A stretch of DNA of 5,760 nucleotides from Bacillota bacterium (GTDB lineage Bacteria > Bacillota > Clostridia > Tissierellales > Peptoniphilaceae). Made by a program: the position numbers and the translations under genes. The stretch is taken from NCBI GenBank assembly GCA_023393715.1, contig JAEXCD010000088.1, forward strand, positions 1 through 5,760, in the 5' to 3' direction. This document shows positions 5,738 through 5,760 of this stretch, piece by piece. The notes under the pieces were generated by a model. It did no database searches, had not been told where the DNA came from, and saw only the letters and a program-made list of their open reading frames with translations. Positions within the stretch are counted from its first letter, which is position 1. Every line of letters starts with the position of its first letter.

Positions 5738-5760
5738 CGCTGCGTTCCACACTCCTCTGT

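Overview
The window looks like a chromosomal housekeeping segment from a low-to-mid GC Gram-positive (Firmicutes, probably Clostridia-like) bacterium. Three things support this. The order holA - rpsT - ... - lepA is the Firmicutes arrangement known from Bacillus subtilis. The ribosome-binding sites are strong AGGAGG-type. There are two small Gram-positive-style type I signal peptidases. I cannot name a genus. All supported genes lie on the minus strand, so the biological reading direction is right to left.

Right part (about 5737 to 4244): holA, the delta subunit of the DNA polymerase III clamp loader, is followed by a 145-bp gap carrying a good sigma-A-type promoter, then rpsT (ribosomal protein S20). 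rpsT ends in a textbook intrinsic terminator with a UUCG loop, so it is probably a self-contained transcription unit. The rpsT promoter is enclosed by an imperfect inverted repeat, and a perfect 14-bp palindrome lies just upstream.

Middle and left part (about 4182 to 1): an extended -10 promoter precedes a compact run of genes with no visible terminator between them. These are two tandem paralogous signal peptidase I genes, lepA (elongation factor 4), and a SixA-like histidine phosphatase that runs off the left edge. Gaps are 36, 8 and 67 nt, so co-transcription is likely. The first peptidase has an unusual cytoplasmic extension of about 130 residues, rich in charged residues, before its membrane anchor. 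The phosphatase has an extra C-terminal helical region that may be a degenerate CHAD domain.

Functionally the segment joins replication (holA), ribosome assembly and translation (rpsT, lepA) and protein export (the two peptidases). In B. subtilis the rpsT-lepA interval holds sporulation genes gpr and spoIIP; here it holds the two signal peptidase genes. I found no mobile element, CRISPR array, tRNA, rRNA or obvious new defence-type system. The points worth a second look are the peptidase pair linked to lepA, the peptidase extension, the phosphatase C-terminus and the palindromic rpsT promoter region.
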